From Ichthyophis bannanicus (taxonomy: Eukaryota; Chordata; Amphibia; Gymnophiona; Ichthyophiidae): 64,000 nt of DNA. The stretch is from contig CM066037.1 of assembly GCA_033557465.1 (NCBI GenBank), forward strand, positions 204,165,156 to 204,229,155, given 5' to 3'. A model generated the notes under the pieces. That model ran no database searches and had not been told where the DNA came from. It worked only from the letters and a program-made list of their open reading frames with translations. Shown in pieces: positions 32,866 through 41,938 of this stretch. A program made the translations under genes and the position numbers. The first letter of the stretch is position 1; every line of letters begins with the position of its first letter.

Positions 32866-34893
32866 TTCTGTGTTCATTGATGAAGAACCAGGAGCAGGAC
32901 CTCAGAAAACACCCACAAATAGGAACAGAAGCGAGGGACATCTTGAACAATTTTCAGAAGACTGTGTTCGTGAGAAACTAGCTCAACTTAAAGTAGACAA
33001 AGCGATGGGACCGGATGGGATACACCCTAGAATACTGAGGGAACTTGGGGATGTTCTAGCAACTCCACTGACTGACCTTTTCAATGCCTCGTTGGAATCG
33101 GGAGTGGTGCCAAAGGACTGGAGAGAGGCTCATGTGGTGCCTTTACACAAAAGCGGAAGTAAGGATGTGGTTGAAAACTAAAGGCCGGTTCATTTAACTT
33201 CGGTGGTGAGTAAATTATTGGAAACGCTGCTGAAAGAGAAAATAGTGAGGTTTCTGGAGTCCAGCGGATTACAGGATCCGAGGCAGCATGGATTCACCAG
33301 AGGCAGGTCTTGTCAGAAAAATCTGATTGATTTCTTTGACTGGGTGAACAGGGAGTTGGACCGAGGGAGAACTCTAGATGTGGTGTATTTAGATTTCAGT
33401 AAATCCTTTAACACTGTTCCTCACAGGCGACTTATAAACAAACTGAGCACCCTAGGGATGGACCCTAAAGTTACTGCTTGGGTTTGAAATTGGTTGGGTG
33501 GGAGGCGACAAAGAGTACAAGTAAATGGAGCTCACTCTGAGGAGAAGGATGTTACCAGTGGTGTGCCCCAGGGATCTGTCCTTGGTCCGATTCTTGGGAC
33601 CAACACAGAGGATCTCTAAAGATAAAAAGGGGACTGTTGTAGTTGTTGATATGGAAGGACAGACTAGATAGGCCATGTGGTCTTTTTCTGTCATCATATT
33701 TCTATGTTTCTATGCCTTTAAGTAGAAGAGGTTCTCTGTATGGTGTTCTCAAAGGGGACTTAACCCCCATACAGTGCCTGTGGAATTGCTTCTGGAGTAT
33801 CTCCTCCATTTATCAGATTCTGGTCTTAAAACCAATTCAGTAAGGGTCCATCTTAGTGCCATTGCTGCTTTTCGCGAACCTCTGGATGGACAACCTACTT
33901 CCTCTCATCCACTTGTAGCAAGATTTATGAGAGGTCTACTCTCAACAAAACCTCCCATTAAGCCACAACCCGGTGGCATGGGATCTGAATCTTGTTCTCG
34001 GGAAGCTCATGAAACCGACCTTTCAGCCTTTAGCCACTACAGCTCTAAAGTTTCTTTCCTGGAAAGTCATCTTCCTAGTTGCCCTGACTTCTGCAAGATG
34101 CATCAGTGAGTTACAGGCTTTAGTGGCGGATCCTCCTTATACAAGATTTCACCATGATAAGGTAGTTCTTAGGACTCATCCTCATTTTATGCCAAAGGTA
34201 GTTTCACCTTTTCATTTAAACCAAGCGCTTTATCTTCCTGTATTCTTCCCTAGGCGTCATGCCTCTAATGCAGAAAGGAATCTTCATACTTTAGCTTGTA
34301 AAAGAGCCTTGGCTTTTTACCTTCAAAGAACTAAGTAACATAGAAAATCTTCTCAGCTTTTTGTTGCTTTTGATTCTAGTCATTTGGAACTTCCAGTTTC
34401 CAAAAGAACTCTCTAGGCGTATTGCAAATTGCATATCCTTTGCATATGAGAGTAAGGGACTTTCTCTCGAAGGCCATGTCACAGCTCACAATGTGAGAGC
34501 AATGGCAGCCTCTATAGCTAATCTTCGTTTTGTGTCCATTGACGACATCTGTAGAGCAGCCACTTGGGCTTCGGTACACACCTTTACAGCCCACTATTGC
34601 TTAGACAAGGACTCCCATCGGGATGCCTCGTTTGGCCAGGCTGTTTTTTTTTTTCAAAACTTTATTTTGAACACCAGTAAGAAACAAGTACAATCAAAAC
34701 AAACAGTCAATCCCCGTGTGAGGAGGGACTCTTATCCCCACGGCAGAGAACCAAAAAATGGATACCGGTGTTACATTTGGTTTATGCTTCTTAATCCCAA
34801 CAAAGAACCCCCCCCCCACCCCACAGACATGGTCCATTCCCAACAAAGCCACACCGTGGTAGCCCAATATCAGAGCGTACCACCCCTTTAACA

Positions 34894-37800
34894 TCACATA
34901 GGCGCAATGGTCTCGGCTGCAGCCCATTGTAACACCTCATTATGGCTACGCGGGCTCAATTTTTGAATGTATGGATCCCACAGCATTTGAAAGGTTGACC
35001 AGCGACGAGGACTACCCCGGGCACTCCTACACTCCGCCAACATCAACTGGTGAAACGCATTCCGCCATTCCCAAAAGGTGGGCGGACAGCTCTCCCGCCA
35101 TCGGCGAAGTACAGGCCCCTTGGCCACCAAGCAGGCCTTACGCAGTAGCAGCCGTCCCCATCGTCCCTTGGGGCACGTACGGCCCAAGCAGTCCAAGGTA
35201 ACAAAGAGGACATCCCAACGCACCACCCGCCCCAATAGCCCCTGCATGTAGGAGGAGATTTTAGCCCAATATGGACGGAGATGCCGGCAGCTCCACCACA
35301 TATGGAGTAGGGTTGCCATGGGGGCGGAGCACCGCGGGCAACTACCATCCGTCCCCAAGTGGCAACGGAAGGCCCTCCGCGGGGAAAAATGTACCCGAGT
35401 CAGAGACTTAAACTGGATCTCTCTCCACCGCACTCCTTCCGCAAGAGTGGCCACTCGTCTGAGACCCCGAAGGACGACACCGGGGGGAATCGCACATTCC
35501 AATTCTCTGGCCCACGCCAATTCCACCGATCGATAATCTGGCAAAGAGCGGTACTTATCCAATCTAGCCCGCAGGACCCGGATAGAGGGAGGAGTATCCT
35601 CTCCCAAATCAAAAAATTCCAGGATTTGCGCTGACCGGCTTATCTGGAGTTCCGCTGCCGGCAGGGATGACACATAGTGCGAGAGCTGTATATAGGAAAA
35701 GATGTGGTGCGGATCTAAAGCATATTCCGCTTGTAAGACTGAAAAAGATTTACACAGACCTGTAGAGTCCACAACGTGTCCGACATTGCAGATGCCTCTC
35801 GCCGCCCAGCGGCGCAGAACTACGGTATCCGTTCCCGGGGCAAAGTTAAGATTACCCTGAAAAGGAAGCCAGGCCGAAACCGTCCAATTCTGTCGCCAAA
35901 ACACATTTAACCGTCGCCAAACGCGTCGAACAGCATCCAGGAGCACGCTGTCCGTAATATATGCCGGGAGCATCCGGTTCTCCTGATGTAGGACGGCCAG
36001 TAATGAATGTGGGGCGGCAAAGGCCTCTTCCAACGCCCGGGGGGTAAACACCTCCGTGCCCCCCAACCAGTCCCCCAAGTGGCGCGCCTGGCAGGCCAGC
36101 GCGTATGCCCCCAAGTCTGGAAGTCCCATACCACCCTCACGCCAGCCCCCCAGCAGTCTTCGATACGCAATCCGAGCTCTCGCCCCCTGCCATAAAAATT
36201 TTCTAATCTCCCCCTCAATCCGAGTAAGGTCACGATGCAAAACCCACACCGGAAGGGTCTGCAGCCAGTACAGAATCCTGGGGAGGACGACCATCTTAAT
36301 TGCAGCTATACGCCCAGAAAGAGATAGTGGAAGCGGTCCCCATGTGTGTAGTTGAGCCCGTAATTTAGTCATCACCCGGTTCAGATTAGCCCGGTACAGG
36401 TGTGCCGGTCGGGGGTTTAGAAGGATTCCCAAATACATAAAATGATCGGTGGCCCACCGAAGGGGAAAGTCACCTCGCCAGCTCGCCCGCGCTTGGCCCG
36501 AAACATCCAACGCCTCCGACTTGTCCCGATTGATGCAGAAACCCGCGAATCTCCCAAAGGTCTGAAATTCGTCAAGAAGTGCCGGCAACGACGCCTGGGG
36601 GTCCAGTAAGTGGACCAAAAGGTCGTCCGCAAAAGCGGAGACCTTGAAACCGTGCCGCCCGATATCATTACCCCGTATTTCACGAGACCGTTCTATCTTA
36701 CGAATCAAGGGGTCCAACGACAAGGCAAAGAGCAGCGGGGAGAGGGGGCAGCCCTGTCGTGTCCCCCTACAAAGCGGGAAGACCTCCGAGAGCAGCCCAT
36801 TACAGGCTATCGCCGCCGTCGGGTCTGCGTATAAACCCCGCACCGCCCTACAAAAAGAGTCACCCAGGCCATAGCGCGGAAGCAAATCATGCAAATAGCG
36901 CCAACTGACCCTGTCAAAGGCTTTTTCCGCATCAAAGCTTATCAGCAAAGAAGCCTGAGCTCGTCGGTGCACCCCTTCCAACGAGGCAACAATTTTCCGT
37001 AGGTTACGCACGGCATATCGGGACTTCACAAAGCCGACCTGGGACTCGTGTACCAAGTGGCCGAGAACACCTGCCAAGCGTTCCGCCAATACCTTAGCCA
37101 GCAGTTTGAGATCAAAGTTAAGAAGTGAAATGGGACGATATGAGGCTGCATTAAGCGGGTCCTTCCCCGGTTTTGAAATAAGGGTGATATGAGCCTGATT
37201 ACTACCCCATCGAAAGAAGCCCTGCTCTGTTCTACGGTTATACACCTCCCGTAAGGTCGGGGAGATCAACTCGTTCAAAATCTTGTAGAATTCCGCACCG
37301 AGCCCATCTGGGCCGGGGGACTTGTAACAGCTTGCATTAGCTATGACAGTCTGCACCTCTTGCAGAGTAACCGGTTGATCAAGAAGCTCTCTCTGCACTG
37401 CTGTCAACTGAGGGAGATTCAAATCTGCAAGGTAATCCCCCATCTGTATCGGGAGTTCGGGCTCCGCCGCATAAAGCTTTTGGAAGAAGGAACGGAAGAC
37501 TGCAGCAATCTGCGGACTATCCCGGTAAAGCACCCCCTGATCGTCTCTTACCGCTGGGATTAACCGGGAGCCCCGGGGCCCCCGCAGGCAACGGGCCAGC
37601 AATTTCCCTGGCTTATCCCCTTGTCGGTACAATTGGTATCGATAATATTGTATAGATTTTTTCGCCCGCTGGTGCAGAACTTCATTCAGCATCGTTTGAG
37701 TCTCCCATAACGTTCTTTTAAGATGGGCAGTAGGGTTACCGGCACAAAGCCGGCGTAACCTGGTCACCTCCCGTTCCAAGCGGATAATGCGTTCTGACAG

Positions 37801-38940
37801 CAATCTCCGTCGCCTTGCCTGGTATCCCAAAATATCGCCACGCAAGACCACTTTGGCAGTCTCCCAGACCAATTCAGGATCACCCTGATGGCAAAGATGA
37901 TCCTGTTCAAATTCCCGCCAACGGCGCCGCAAAAAAGAACGAAATTGGGGATCCGTGTAGAGTGCTAAGGGGAAACGCCAAACCCGTGGGGGACGGGTCG
38001 CCCCTCCCCACTGAAACTCCAACCAAATTAATGCATAGTCAGAAATCTCCCCCGGCCCAATCTGTGCATCGCTCACGGCAGCAAATAACCCCCCTGAGAT
38101 CAGCAAGTAATCAAGGCGCGCCGATGACCCATGGGCTCGCGATTGATGTGTAAAATCCTTTTCGGATGCGTGTAATAATCTCCAAGGGTCGACAAGTCCC
38201 AGCCGGTCCCGCAGGGCAAGTAACGCCCGCGTACTCCGCCGTCGCTCTCGCGACCCCCCAACCAATGACGTATCCAGCGCCACATCCATTACCGCATTAA
38301 AGTCACCCCCTAAAATTACAGGCACTTCCGGTAGTACCTCAATGTTAGTGGCCAGACGAGCGTATAAACCATTGTCCAACACATTAGGGGAATAGATGTT
38401 CCCAAGTATCATCGGCCTCCCCTCGAGGGACCCGTAAAGAAGAACAAATCTTCCAGAGGAATCAGCAACTTCCTTCTCAACCTCAAAACGCACACGCTTG
38501 TGGACCAAAATGGCCACCCCTCCTTTCTTACCTTGTGCTGGGGATCCATACACCTTCCCCACCCACTGTCTACCCAGTTTACCATGCTCCACTGTAGTCT
38601 GGTGGGTCTCTTGGAGCATAGCTATATCTACTTTTTGCCGAGCAAGGGCCTGCAGCACTTTAAAACGTTTAATGGGGCAGCCCAGACCACAGACATTCCA
38701 TGAAATAATCTTCAATGCACAGCAAACAGAAGAAGACCCTGTGCCAGCATAAGAACCAATTTTTGTTTTGAAGGAGCCCTCCCAGCCTGGGGCCCCCCCC
38801 AACTCCATCGAGGGTGATAAAGCCCAAAAACAATATCCCAACAATAGGTGTAACCATGTCTCCCCGTGCCCCCCCTCCCCCAACCCTCCCCCTCCCCCTC
38901 CCCCCACCCACCTCCATCCCTTCACCACTGGGGCCCTCAA
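34894..38940 (-). CDS. L1-1 ORF2 protein: endonuclease-reverse transcriptase
   Basis: An open frame of 1348 codons. The likely start is the Met in SPSMELGG (about residue 45) or further downstream; the Gly-rich first residues are probably not coding. The N-terminal APE-type endonuclease has ISWNVCGLG, LQETHQ, LGGDFNAV and RLDYLLIS. Its last motif reads EISDYALIWLEF, with Tyr where the catalytic His of SDH is expected (gactat, near 38034-38039). The RT has LISFDAEKAFDRVSWRYL, GTRQGCPLSPLLFALSLDPL and the palm FADDLLVHLL. The C-terminal Cys/His segment reads CPRCSAPMATLLHMWWSC. The protein nicks target DNA and primes reverse transcription there. The frame is intact but target nicking is probably lost. 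Confidence 0.9.
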   Translation of the reverse strand: MRAPVVKGWRWVGGGGGGGLGEGGHGETWLHLLLGYCFWALSPSMELGGAPGWEGSFKTKIGSYAGTGSSSVCCALKIISWNVCGLGCPIKRFKVLQALARQKVDIAMLQETHQTTVEHGKLGRQWVGKVYGSPAQGKKGGVAILVHKRVRFEVEKEVADSSGRFVLLYGSLEGRPMILGNIYSPNVLDNGLYARLATNIEVLPEVPVILGGDFNAVMDVALDTSLVGGSRERRRSTRALLALRDRLGLVDPWRLLHASEKDFTHQSRAHGSSARLDYLLISGGLFAAVSDAQIGPGEISDYALIWLEFQWGGATRPPRVWRFPLALYTDPQFRSFLRRRWREFEQDHLCHQGDPELVWETAKVVLRGDILGYQARRRRLLSERIIRLEREVTRLRRLCAGNPTAHLKRTLWETQTMLNEVLHQRAKKSIQYYRYQLYRQGDKPGKLLARCLRGPRGSRLIPAVRDDQGVLYRDSPQIAAVFRSFFQKLYAAEPELPIQMGDYLADLNLPQLTAVQRELLDQPVTLQEVQTVIANASCYKSPGPDGLGAEFYKILNELISPTLREVYNRRTEQGFFRWGSNQAHITLISKPGKDPLNAASYRPISLLNFDLKLLAKVLAERLAGVLGHLVHESQVGFVKSRYAVRNLRKIVASLEGVHRRAQASLLISFDAEKAFDRVSWRYLHDLLPRYGLGDSFCRAVRGLYADPTAAIACNGLLSEVFPLCRGTRQGCPLSPLLFALSLDPLIRKIERSREIRGNDIGRHGFKVSAFADDLLVHLLDPQASLPALLDEFQTFGRFAGFCINRDKSEALDVSGQARASWRGDFPLRWATDHFMYLGILLNPRPAHLYRANLNRVMTKLRAQLHTWGPLPLSLSGRIAAIKMVVLPRILYWLQTLPVWVLHRDLTRIEGEIRKFLWQGARARIAYRRLLGGWREGGMGLPDLGAYALACQARHLGDWLGGTEVFTPRALEEAFAAPHSLLAVLHQENRMLPAYITDSVLLDAVRRVWRRLNVFWRQNWTVSAWLPFQGNLNFAPGTDTVVLRRWAARGICNVGHVVDSTGLCKSFSVLQAEYALDPHHIFSYIQLSHYVSSLPAAELQISRSAQILEFFDLGEDTPPSIRVLRARLDKYRSLPDYRSVELAWARELECAIPPGVVLRGLRRVATLAEGVRWREIQFKSLTRVHFSPRRAFRCHLGTDGSCPRCSAPMATLLHMWWSCRHLRPYWAKISSYMQGLLGRVVRWDVLFVTLDCLGRTCPKGRWGRLLLRKACLVAKGPVLRRWRESCPPTFWEWRNAFHQLMLAECRSARGSPRRWSTFQMLWDPYIQKLSPRSHNEVLQWAAAETIAPM

Positions 38941-39730
38941 ACAACCACATAGTAATATCCCCTCCCCCCTTCAACCCCTCCCCTTCCCCCGCCTCTCCAC
39001 CCTCCCCCCCCCCGCCAAAACCCCCTGGATTCGGTAAGCCCCCCCTTCGCGTGGCCACGGTCGATGTGACCCAGCCCCCCAGCTCCCCTTTAAGCAAGAC
39101 TCAACTCCAACCCCTTGGAATATCCCAACAGATCCGTTTACAAAAAGGATTATACTAATACATATGACCAACAGCCAAGGTTCCCGCCAAGTCCACCTGG
39201 GCTATATGCCCAAGGAACACCATCCGTGTGCAACCCCGAGAGGAAGGCCAAGGAATGTACTTTTTTTTTTTTTTGCATACAATGAAACTCAAAATGGTAT
39301 ACTTCGAAATCTGACCACCTGCCATATCACAACAGTTACCCCACATTAACTACACCAGAAAACACTATAGAACCTGTGAAAAATGGAAATGCACAACAAC
39401 TGGTTAATTGAAAGATATCTGTGTTAGTTTCTATCAGAGCCAGAACCCCGATTTCCGTGCGCTCTGCTGTAGGGCATGTGCGCACATAGGGCAACTCAGA
39501 GGAAACAATGTCAACATAAATAAACGTAGTATCCTAAACAGCAGGCAACTCTAAGCTATAACTTGCCCGCAGGGCCGGCCGCCCCAGTGTCCAGGCTCCG
39601 TCGTGGAATATAAGTCAAAGTACCCCGCAGAAGTCCTAGGGCAGGTCCAGACAGGTTCGGCTATTTTCCACTGCGAGCCCGCTCCGCCAGCCACCATTAC
39701 CGAGTAAGAGCTACTCGCCCGTCCAGCCAC
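38941..39730 (-). other. L1-1 inter-ORF spacer
   Basis: About 0.8 kb between ORF1 and ORF2 on the sense (minus) strand. It is strongly G-rich on the sense strand opposite 38858-39020, with several runs of four or more G, and carries an A run opposite 39259-39274. No gene is supported. Plus-strand frames here are poly-proline artefacts. Confidence 0.65.
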
Positions 39731-40588
39731 TCAGGTAGGCCCCTGACGCGAGGGGGAAGAGGAACTCACAAGTTGTTCGATGAAGGGTGCAGCCTCCTCC
39801 GCGGACTCGAAGACCCGGCGCCCGTGCTCCTGCAGCACGTGGAGCCGGGCTGGGTATTGGACAGAGAATTTAATGTTGGCTCCAAGAAGTTTTTGACACA
39901 GCGGAGCATATGCCCGGCGCCGCTTGCTCACCACTGCAGAAAAGTCCTGGGAAATTCTAATCCGCGCAGTGTCATGCTCCACCGTACTCCTCTTTCGTGC
40001 CTCACGCAGAACAAACTCTTTCTGCTGAAAGTTCAGGTATTTTGCCAGCACTACTCTGGGTCGGGGGTCCTTCGAGTTTTTCGGGCCCACTCTGTGAGCC
40101 CGCTCAACAATAACCACCAGTGATGGTTCTCCAGACACCCCTAGTAAGGATGCCGACAAGGCTGCCACGTACTGCCGTAGATCTCTATCTCCTACAGAAT
40201 CGGGAATGCCCAAGAATCTTAAATTGTTGCGCCTCGAGCGATTCTCGAGGTCATCAAGTTTCTCATCCTGGGCCCTGAGCGTCGTCCGCACATGCTGCAG
40301 CTCTTGCGAAAGCTTCTCCACTTCTCCCGCGGTGTGTGCAATGCGGCCCTCCGCCTCCTGCATGCGGGTACTGAATGCAGCCACCGTCGTCTGCAGAGTG
40401 TCCAGCATACTCCGCAGGGTATCAAACTGCACGGTAAGGGCCCCGGTGACCGCCGCTGAAATTTCTTCTGCAGAGACCGCTGCTGCTGGGGGTTGTGATG
40501 CCGCTGAGTGCGGTGGCGATTCCGCCATTTTCGGGGCTCCCAGCACGCGGTCCTTCTCCCTCCGCGCACCCCTCACTGCAGAGGCCAT
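39731..40588 (-). CDS. L1-1 ORF1 protein: RNA-binding chaperone
   Basis: An intact 285-codon frame with the L1 ORF1 layout. An Ala-rich N-terminus is followed by a predicted coiled coil (about residues 55-115, heptad-like LRSMLDTLQTTVAAFSTRMQ to LDDLENRS). An RRM-like part starts at RRNNLRFLGIPDSV, and a C-terminal domain contains RPRVVLAKYLNFQQKEFVL and PARLHVL. L1 ORF1p trimers coat the element RNA. Start at the Met at 40588; nothing broken seen. Confidence 0.88.
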   Translation of the reverse strand: MASAVRGARREKDRVLGAPKMAESPPHSAASQPPAAAVSAEEISAAVTGALTVQFDTLRSMLDTLQTTVAAFSTRMQEAEGRIAHTAGEVEKLSQELQHVRTTLRAQDEKLDDLENRSRRNNLRFLGIPDSVGDRDLRQYVAALSASLLGVSGEPSLVVIVERAHRVGPKNSKDPRPRVVLAKYLNFQQKEFVLREARKRSTVEHDTARIRISQDFSAVVSKRRRAYAPLCQKLLGANIKFSVQYPARLHVLQEHGRRVFESAEEAAPFIEQLVSSSSPSRQGPT

Positions 40589-40770
40589 CCTCTCCGGGTA
40601 CGGCCGATGGGTCCTGGCAAGTGCTGGTATTAAATGGGGTTGGGTCTGCCGGTATCGCCCCCCAAAAAGGGCACTATGTAGCCGATGGAGAGCTGCGGGG
40701 CCCGGAGCTCAGTGAAAGCACGTCTTCCCCAAGCTCACCACATCACGTGACCTCCTGGCCAGGCTGTTTT

Positions 40771-41269
40771 CCAGCATTTCTTTCAGACTTAGTACAACTC
40801 CTACCTGCCGTCCCGGGTTTCGATGCCAGAGATCCATGGAAGGAAGCATGACCCATCTCACCTTGTGTTCGTAGCTTGCTGGGGTCATCCTCCTGGCATC
40901 TCTCAGCTGGGGAGTCCCTTATGTGAAGACTACATTCCTGCTTGTTCCTGGAGATAGCGTAGTTACTCAACAGGTGATCTCCGGAAACAGCAGGAATTAA
41001 GTCTTCACAACCCACCCACCTCCCCTAGAAGTTGTCTCTATCTCTCTCTCTCTCCTCTCCTTTGGTCTCAGCTATAAACTAAATTGAAGAGGGAGAGTTG
41101 GAAAGGCGGGAAGGCAGCACGCAGGCGCTGTGGGATGCTCCCAAAAGCTTTCCTTTTTGAGGCTGGGGAGCGTCTCGCGCAGGCTCCGTCGGTACCGACG
41201 ATACCCATATGTGAAGACTTAATTCCTGATGTTCCCGGAGATCATCTTTTACAGGTGAGTAACTACGTT
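40771..41269. repeat. DIRS-4 right part: ICR and right inverted terminal repeat
   Basis: ICR 40912-41010 with the junction ctggagat|agcgtag. A CT-rich tract lies at 41038-41058. The right repeat is about 41100-41242 with cgtcggtaccgacg at 41187. The extension contains acag|gtgagt (GT at 41255). The left counterpart is 22242-22410. Confidence 0.85.
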
Positions 41270-41381
41270 TTCTCTTTCAATTATGTCATGTGCTGATTGT
41301 ATAGTACCAAGCTGATCAAATCACTTGTTTTTGGAAGGTTATAATTGTGTGTGTTATTTCAATTGATATTTTTCTTATTAG

Positions 41382-41522
41382 GAAAAAACAAAAACAACTT
41401 CTGGTCATGTTCGAAATCCAAGCTGGACAAGAACTGCCTCTTACCAGGATGCTATTGATCAGATGTCTGAAGAGGATATTCTAGAAAGACACGTCCAAGC
41501 TGGGGCTCAGTCCATATTTCAA
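41382..41522 (+). CDS. RALGAPA1: RALGAPA1 next internal exon (partial gene)
   Basis: A 141-base exon of 47 codons, phase 0 at both ends. The acceptor is a T-rich tract ending ttattag at 41375-41381 and the donor is caa|gtgaga at 41523. The peptide contains HVRNPSWTRTASYQDA and ends VQAGAQSIFQ, resembling the HVRNSSWAKNGSYQGA and QNIRAGTQAVLQ segments I recall in RALGAPA1 directly after the AFLLPIC exon. It joins the upstream exon in frame across an intron of about 19.5 kb. The segment is a linker region with no catalytic residues. The order and phase of the two exons support a functional gene rather than a processed pseudogene. Confidence 0.83.
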
Positions 41523-41596
41523 GTGAGAAAAGCAAATTGTTAACTTGCAAGTTTCTTTTCCAGGCTTATAATGATTCACTCTGCACTCTTAGAGGA

Positions 41597-41610
41597 CAAT
41601 TTTATTTATT

Positions 41611-41645
<35 letters not shown>
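41597..41645. repeat. (TTTA)n microsatellite at the L2 3' end
   Basis: About ten tandem tttattta-type units forming the LINE tail, 75 bases after the RALGAPA1 exon donor. Confidence 0.9.
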
Positions 41646-41938
41646 TGCTTATTTCTATACCGCTTTTTCCAAAGATCAAAGGCGGTTTACAGGTAACATT
41701 TAGTGAACATGGTTTTACATAGAACATCGTTTTTTTTCATAACTATGTACAGTTAACATGATAAACGATAACATGGAACATTGTTACAGAACTAAATACA
41801 GTTTAACATGGATTATTGTTACAGAACTATATACATTTTAACATTAGCTAGTAATGCTTTGGCTATTTACATTGATTCTTTGTTAAATTAAGCTTTGTTT
41901 CTTAAATGTAGTGAGTGTTGAGGCTTGTTGAGCTGTAG

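Larger units (their letters stand above)
26575..33600 (+). pseudogene. CR1-5 ORF2 (endonuclease-RT), split and truncated
   Basis: The endonuclease start is readable at 26596-26715 (AVCINARSMGNKIPDVEAL, VAVTETWFTENQ), and a frameshift or stop follows at 26713. 26783-27752 continues with VKLERGKEKSICIGVIYRP, LIGDFNMPDVD and SSDHQMVWFSI, the endonuclease C-terminal SDH motif. DIRS-5 separates ...LLNKYF from SVFIDEEPGAG at 32866. RT follows (KAMGPDGIHPRILRELGD, DVVYLDFSKSFNTVPHRRL, SGVPQGSVLGP) with in-frame stops near 33179 and 33485. The palm FADD motif is deleted, so the protein cannot be functional. Confidence 0.86.
26489..33710 (+). mobile_element. CR1-5: CR1-type LINE of a second subfamily, internally deleted, hosting DIRS-5
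   Basis: The LINE itself is 26489-27751 plus 32866-33710. It ends in a tttctatgtttctatg tail (33694-33710), the classical CR1 octamer type, distinct from the ttcttatg tail of CR1-1 to CR1-4. The interior jumps from RT motif B (near 33595) straight to the 3' end. It sits inside the DIRS-4 recombinase frame, so it is younger than DIRS-4 and older than DIRS-5. Confidence 0.85.
26401..34640 (+). pseudogene. DIRS-4 tyrosine recombinase, split by CR1-5
   Basis: The N-terminal codons (RKPSTRRSY) stop at 26488 and resume at 33711 (tgcctttaagtagaagaggt). 33774-34338 carries LLEYLLHLSDSGLKTNSVRV and TSARCISELQAL, with Cys at the expected catalytic Arg codon (34099-34101), as in DIRS-6. After a frameshift the HxxR box AHNVR (near 34490) and the Tyr context AHYCLDK (near 34595) remain. 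L1-1 then interrupts the last codons, which continue at 40771. Confidence 0.86.
34648..40755 (-). mobile_element. L1-1: near full-length L1-type LINE
   Basis: 6.1 kb on the minus strand. A poly(A) tail (T run at 34644-34654) marks the 3' end. The 15-base direct repeat tggccaggctgtttt at 34633-34647 and 40756-40770 is the target duplication and restores the DIRS-4 sequence. ORF1 (40588-39731) and ORF2 (38940-34894) are both open. The spacer between them is unusually long and holds a C-rich plus-strand tract (38858-39020) and a T run (39259-39274). Confidence 0.92.
22242..41269 (+). mobile_element. DIRS-4: DIRS element expanded to 19 kb by nested insertions
   Basis: DIRS-4 proper is 22242-26488, 33711-34647 and 40771-41269 (about 5.7 kb, close to the 5.6 kb of intact DIRS-6). 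CR1-5 with DIRS-5 inside it interrupts the recombinase N-terminus, and L1-1 interrupts the recombinase C-terminus. Left end atctccaagaacaagcagg; right end gagtaactacgt. Inverted-repeat core tcggtaccga (about 22287). The ICR (40912-41010, junction 40955/40956) has lost about six bases of the acctgta segment. Confidence 0.9.
21830..41381 (+). other. RALGAPA1 intron made almost entirely of nested transposons
   Basis: This is the intron between the two recognised exons. Without the DIRS-4 nest (22242-41269), only about 412 bases at the left and 112 at the right remain, so the pre-insertion intron was about 0.5 kb. No further exon was seen inside it. The flanking introns are open-ended: at least 21.6 kb upstream and 22.4 kb downstream within the window. 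Confidence 0.85.

Noticed and set aside
38768..39158. Plus-strand proline-rich frames over the L1 spacer
   Set aside because: Products of a C-rich tract antisense to L1; no homology or codon signal.
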